Of a stretch of 64,000 nucleotides of DNA, positions 60,424 through 64,000 are shown piece after piece. The stretch lies in assembly GCA_905221605.1 (NCBI GenBank), contig CAJNDS010002535.1, forward strand, positions 463,501 to 527,500. The letters run 5' to 3'. Both the position numbers and the translations under genes were made by a program. Below the pieces are notes generated by a model, which ran no database searches, was not told the origin of the DNA, and was given only the letters and a program-made list of their open reading frames with translations. Each line of letters begins with the position of its first letter. The first letter of the stretch is position 1. Source of the stretch: Symbiodinium natans (lineage: Eukaryota; Sar; Dinophyceae; Suessiales; Symbiodiniaceae).

Positions 60424-60612
60424 CTAAGACCGCACGGAGCCAAACCCTAAACCCTAATTAAACCCTAAACCCTAGACCCTAAACCACCAAACCCCAAACC
60501 CTCAGTCCCCAAAGCTCTGGCCCTAAACCCTAAACACCCCGAACGCTTTAAGGCTCAAATCACCTAAACCCCGAAGCCGCCCTAAACCGTAAGCCCTTCT
60601 CATTCACACCCT

Positions 60613-60751
60613 ACTTGGAGGTTCATGGCACTTCTTAGCCAACTACAACTGTACTGATAACCCACTTATAAGCCCCTTAAGTGCCCTAAGATGGTTAGAA
60701 GTACAGAAAGTACAGTTATAACTGGTTAACAAGTACCATGAACCTCCAAGT
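60613..60751. mobile_element. Inverted-repeat element, family ACTTGGAGGTTCATGGTAC
   Basis: Complete copy, starting ACTTGGAGGTTCATGGCAC and ending GTACCATGAACCTCCAAGT. It contains a short duplicated segment (GTACAGAAAGTACAG) in one arm. Confidence 0.82.
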
Positions 60752-62151
60752 AGGGCCTAATCCCACGCGGCACCAAGGAGCTGTGAGGGGGCCGCAGAGA
60801 ATCAGTAAATTTACCACAGCCTCGTACCGTCGCCGCCTGCAGCGGTCTTCGGATTCGTCGGGGCTTCGGGTATAGGGTTGGGGGTTTAGGGATTAGGGAT
60901 TAGGGTTTAGGGTTTAGGGTTGAGGGTTGAGGGTTGAGGGTTTAGGGTTTAGGGTTTCTACCATCACTGGCCCACAAGAGTGTCCTCCGAAAGACGCGCG
61001 CAGCCCGCAGAGAGAAGAAGAGAAGGCCTCGGGTTTAGTTCAGGGTTGCTTCTGGGGGAACCAAAGTATGCGCCCTTCATTTGGGTCCCCCTGTTACACT
61101 ATGCACAATAAGGGCCCATACTCGGATCCCTTTAAATTGTCTTTGAACAAGGGAAAGGGACCATACTAGGGGCCCATGGTTCCAGACTCTAGATGCTTTA
61201 GAGTTTGGGGTTCAGGGTTTCGGGCTTAACCTGCGTCCGCAAATGCACAGCGCATCACTGCAACTTTCCCTAAACCCTAAACTCTAAACCTCTCTTGCTA
61301 TATATCTACAAATATAAACCCTTATGACTTAGTGGGCATGGGCACAAACTTTGGTCGCCAGGCACAAACCTTAGTGGGCACCCCCCACCCCCACCACCCC
61401 CCAACCCCCAAAACCCCCCGCAACCCCCCCAAACCCCCCACTAACCCCCCCAACCCCCCCCCTCCCATTCTTGGGTTTCAGGGTTTGAGGGTTTCATGGT
61501 TTCAAGAGTCAGTGTTCATAGAGCTTTCAAACGAAGCGGTTCAGGGTCCCAGGGTCCATGTTATCGGATCGTCTGGGTGGGTTTGCTCGACTAGTGAAAG
61601 CTAGTACATGAGCTGCTGAAACCTAAGCCCTAAAACCCGAAACACTAAACCCTCAACCCTAAAACCCTAAACCCTAAACAGCCAAAAGCAGGGTCTTCTA
61701 GGCCGAGGGGCATGGCTGTACTCCCAACATCCACGCCAGGATACGCCCGACGACCCGCGCAACCTCTGGCTGAAAGCTGCCCAGCCGAAGCCTGCGGTGT
61801 AGGGTTTAGGGTTTAAGGTTTAGGGTTTAGGGTTTTGGGGTTTTGGGGTTTAGGGTTTAGGGTTTAGGATTTAGGGTTTAGGGTTTAGGATTTGGGGTTT
61901 GGGGTTTAGGGTTTGGGGTTTGGGGTTTGGGGTTTGGGGTTTGGGGTTTGGGGTTTGGGTTCTAGGGTTTAGGGTTTAGGTTTTAGGGTTTAGGGTTTAG
62001 GGTTTAGGTCCCTCTACTTGGAAGTCCTTTTGACTTAGATAGGTAAGTAGGGTCAGCAGCGGATTCGGAAACCGAAAACCCGCGGGTTTAGGGTTTAGGG
62101 TTTAGGGTTTAGGGTTTACGCCTTAAGCCCTAAAGACACCCTCAGGCTGGC

Positions 62152-62197
62152 ACCACTGAAAGGCGGCGACGTCCGCGGCAACCCAGACAGCGGGAAC
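62152..62197 (-). CDS. Possible exon of an unknown minus-strand gene
   Basis: After ACAG/G at 62198 the minus strand reads VPAVWVAADVAAFQW, ending at a GC donor. On the plus strand, CCCTAAA-like sequence lies to the left and TTTAGGG to the right, the same arrangement as around pyrophosphatase exons. A further island at about 63060-63010 reads FRGYWSCVMATVPCL in one minus frame. They could belong to one gene with the exon at 60361-60423, but I could not prove a continuous frame. Confidence 0.35.
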
Positions 62198-62910
62198 CTG
62201 TTGGAACACGTTCTTTTGGGATTTCGAGGGTTTGGGGTTTAGGGTTTAGGGTTGAGGGTTTAGGGTTTAGGGTTTAGGGTTTAGGGCTTAGGGCTTAGGG
62301 CTTAGGGTTAGGGTTTACGGCTTAGGGCTTAGGGTTTCGGGATTCTAAGGGGTGGCGTATCGTAGCTGCTCTTTTTGAGACCCCGTGGAAGACTCTCAAC
62401 TGCCATGGCTCCGGTTCAGAGCCAAGGGTTTCGAGGGGGCCTCTGGATGATGGGGAAGTGGGGCTCTCTTCTCCGTCATGCCTAAGTCAGGGTTTAGGGT
62501 TTAGGGTTTAGGGTTTAGGGTTTAGGGTTTCGGGTTTAGGGTTTAGGGTTTAGGGTACTGAATGGAAGCCGAACTTAAGCCCTAAACCCTAAACCCTAAC
62601 ACCCTAAACCCTAAACCCTAACACCCTAAACCCTAAACCCTAAACCCATCCGTGACCAGAAGCTGCCTTCAACCAAACCTAAACACTGAGGGTTGAGAGT
62701 TGAAGGGTTTAGCTCTTGGGGGCCCGCGAATTCGGGGCCTCCTGTTGGGCTAAGGAGGGTTGTAACGCACAGGGTTTAGGGTGCTGGGGGGTTGTCGGGC
62801 TGAGGGTTTCTAAGGTTTAAGGTTTAGGGCTTGGGGCTTCGGATTCTTGGGCCAAAGATTTTAGGGCTCGCCTCTGAAAACCCCGGAAAGACTGCGCACG
62901 AAGTGCGCTT

Positions 62911-62998
62911 ATCAGCACATTAGGGCACTTAAGGGGTTTATCAGTGGGTTATAAGTACAGTCATAATTTGGTTAAATAAGTACCATGAACCTCCAAGT
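62911..62998. mobile_element. One-ended copy, family ACTTGGAGGTTCATGGTAC
   Basis: Retains the GGGCACTTAAGGGG centre and the right end GTACCATGAACCTCCAAGT; the left arm is missing. A truncated element. Confidence 0.7.
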
Positions 62999-63790
62999 GG
63001 AAGGCAGGGCACTGTAGCCATCACGCAGGACCAGTAGCCGCGAAAGTCTTTTGAAAGTTGCTGCGTCAGACCTGGGTCGGGGTAGGGCTTTAGGGGGTAA
63101 TATTTTAGTGCTTAGGGGTTTAGGGATTCCAGGGCTTAGGGGTTTGGAGGGGTTCAGGGTGTGAAGGCCTAAAAATGCGCGTTCTTAGGTTTCGAGGGTG
63201 GGGAGGAGCACCATGCGTATTCCGGCTGCTTCCAAGCCTCCAGAACAACCAGCCCCCAACACCCTGAACCCTAAACCCTGAACCCTAAAGTCAGTGCGTT
63301 TCCCTCTTAAATCCGTCATTGGATGAGTTCAAGGGGCTCCTGAAATTACGATTCTGCGTTGTGTTCACTGCCAGCAGATGGGGTGGAACAACCGAACCCT
63401 GTAACCCGAACACCCTGTAACCCTAAAGCCCTAAAACCTTGCAACCCTAAATCCGTATAGCCCTGCAACCCTATAACCCTAAAACCCTGTAGCCCTGTAA
63501 CCCTACGTACCCTAAACCCTCGAAGCCCTGAAACACTATAACCCTAGAACCCGATAAACCACAACGAAAAACACTATAACTCTGAAACCCTGAAGCCCTA
63601 CAACCTTAAACCCAAACTCCCTCTCACCCTAAAACCCTACAGCCCTATAACCCTACAACCCTGAACCCCCAGAAACCCCCAAAACCCTCCAACCCTAAAT
63701 CGCTAAAGCCCTAGAGCCACAAAACTCTAAACACCCAAAACTCAAAACCCCCATAGCCGCCACAGCTCTAAAACCCTGTAACCCGATAAT

Positions 63791-63902
63791 CTCGACCCAA
63801 GAGTAACCTAGCAATAGAAAGGGCACCCTTTTTGGTTTACATGGCCTTATAAGGGAACCGAAAGCCCAAAAAAATGAATAAGGGTCTACTCTGGGTCCTA
63901 GT
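63791..63902. mobile_element. Inverted-repeat element, family CTAGACCCAAGAG
   Basis: Complete copy: starts CTCGACCCAAGAGTAACC and ends GGTCTACTCTGGGTCCTAG, with the interior CACCCTTTTTGGTTT shared with the copies at 19468 and 34216. Confidence 0.72.
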
Positions 63903-64000
63903 AGCCCTAAACCCTAAACCCCAAGCCCTACACCCTAAACCCTAAACCCTACAACCCTAAAACCTTGAAGCCCCGAGACCCAGGAAGGGAAAGAGGGGAC

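Larger units (their letters stand above)
52300..64000. other. Repeat-rich region upstream of pyrophosphatase B
   Basis: Telomere-like arrays (53100-53220, 53400-53520, 55400-55510, 55565-55670, 55770-55945, 57425-57530, 59525-59680, 59870-60065, 61800-62010, 62220-62340, 62490-62660), CCCTGTA-like degenerate units at 63395-63790, and many inverted-repeat elements. Repeat-free islands at 52690-52800, 53540-53760, 54560-54990, 55980-56650, 57540-57900, 57970-58130, 58570-59280 and 61330-61610 show only short open frames on both strands. The missing first exons of copy B and its promoter should lie here but were not identified. Confidence 0.5.

Overview
The window looks like nuclear DNA of a dinoflagellate or a close alveolate relative. 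Three things point there. The recognisable genes are cut into many very short exons, and most reconstructed introns start with GC instead of GT (a few GT or GA) and end AG followed by G. The one clear gene family, a K+-dependent vacuolar proton pyrophosphatase, is present as two same-strand copies with GC-rich third codon positions. Almost everything else is telomere-like repeat (TTTAGGG/CCCTAAA and variants) and short inverted-repeat elements. No rRNA, tRNA, CRISPR or bacterial-type operon was seen. All firm genes are on the minus strand, so they read from high to low coordinates.

Layout. 1-2800: telomere-like arrays with islands I cannot assign. 2811-13365 (perhaps starting at 14168): a Cys-rich, probably secreted repeat protein made of small exon modules. 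14200-17800: repeats. 17822-31367: pyrophosphatase copy A, about 22 exons, stop codon at 17824-17822. 31400-36790: repeats, inverted-repeat elements and a possible 3' exon of another gene ending at 33358. 36798-52271: pyrophosphatase copy B, stop at 36800-36798, with 5' exons missing or not recognised. 52300-64000: repeats, many inverted-repeat elements and a few possible exons of an unknown minus-strand gene.

The main discovery candidate is the intron architecture. In most pyrophosphatase introns the part next to the donor carries TTTAGGG-type repeat in the sense of the transcript, and the part next to the acceptor carries CCCTAAA-type repeat. Each intron can therefore fold on itself and bring its splice sites together. 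Copies A and B have nearly identical exon lengths but almost unrelated introns. One intron is present in A and absent from B, and one intron sits 18 nt apart in the two copies while the joined exons have the same total length. This suggests that telomere-like sequence is part of actively moving, introner-like introns.

Exon borders were set by hand from reading frame, splice consensus and comparison of A with B. They are inferences without transcript support.
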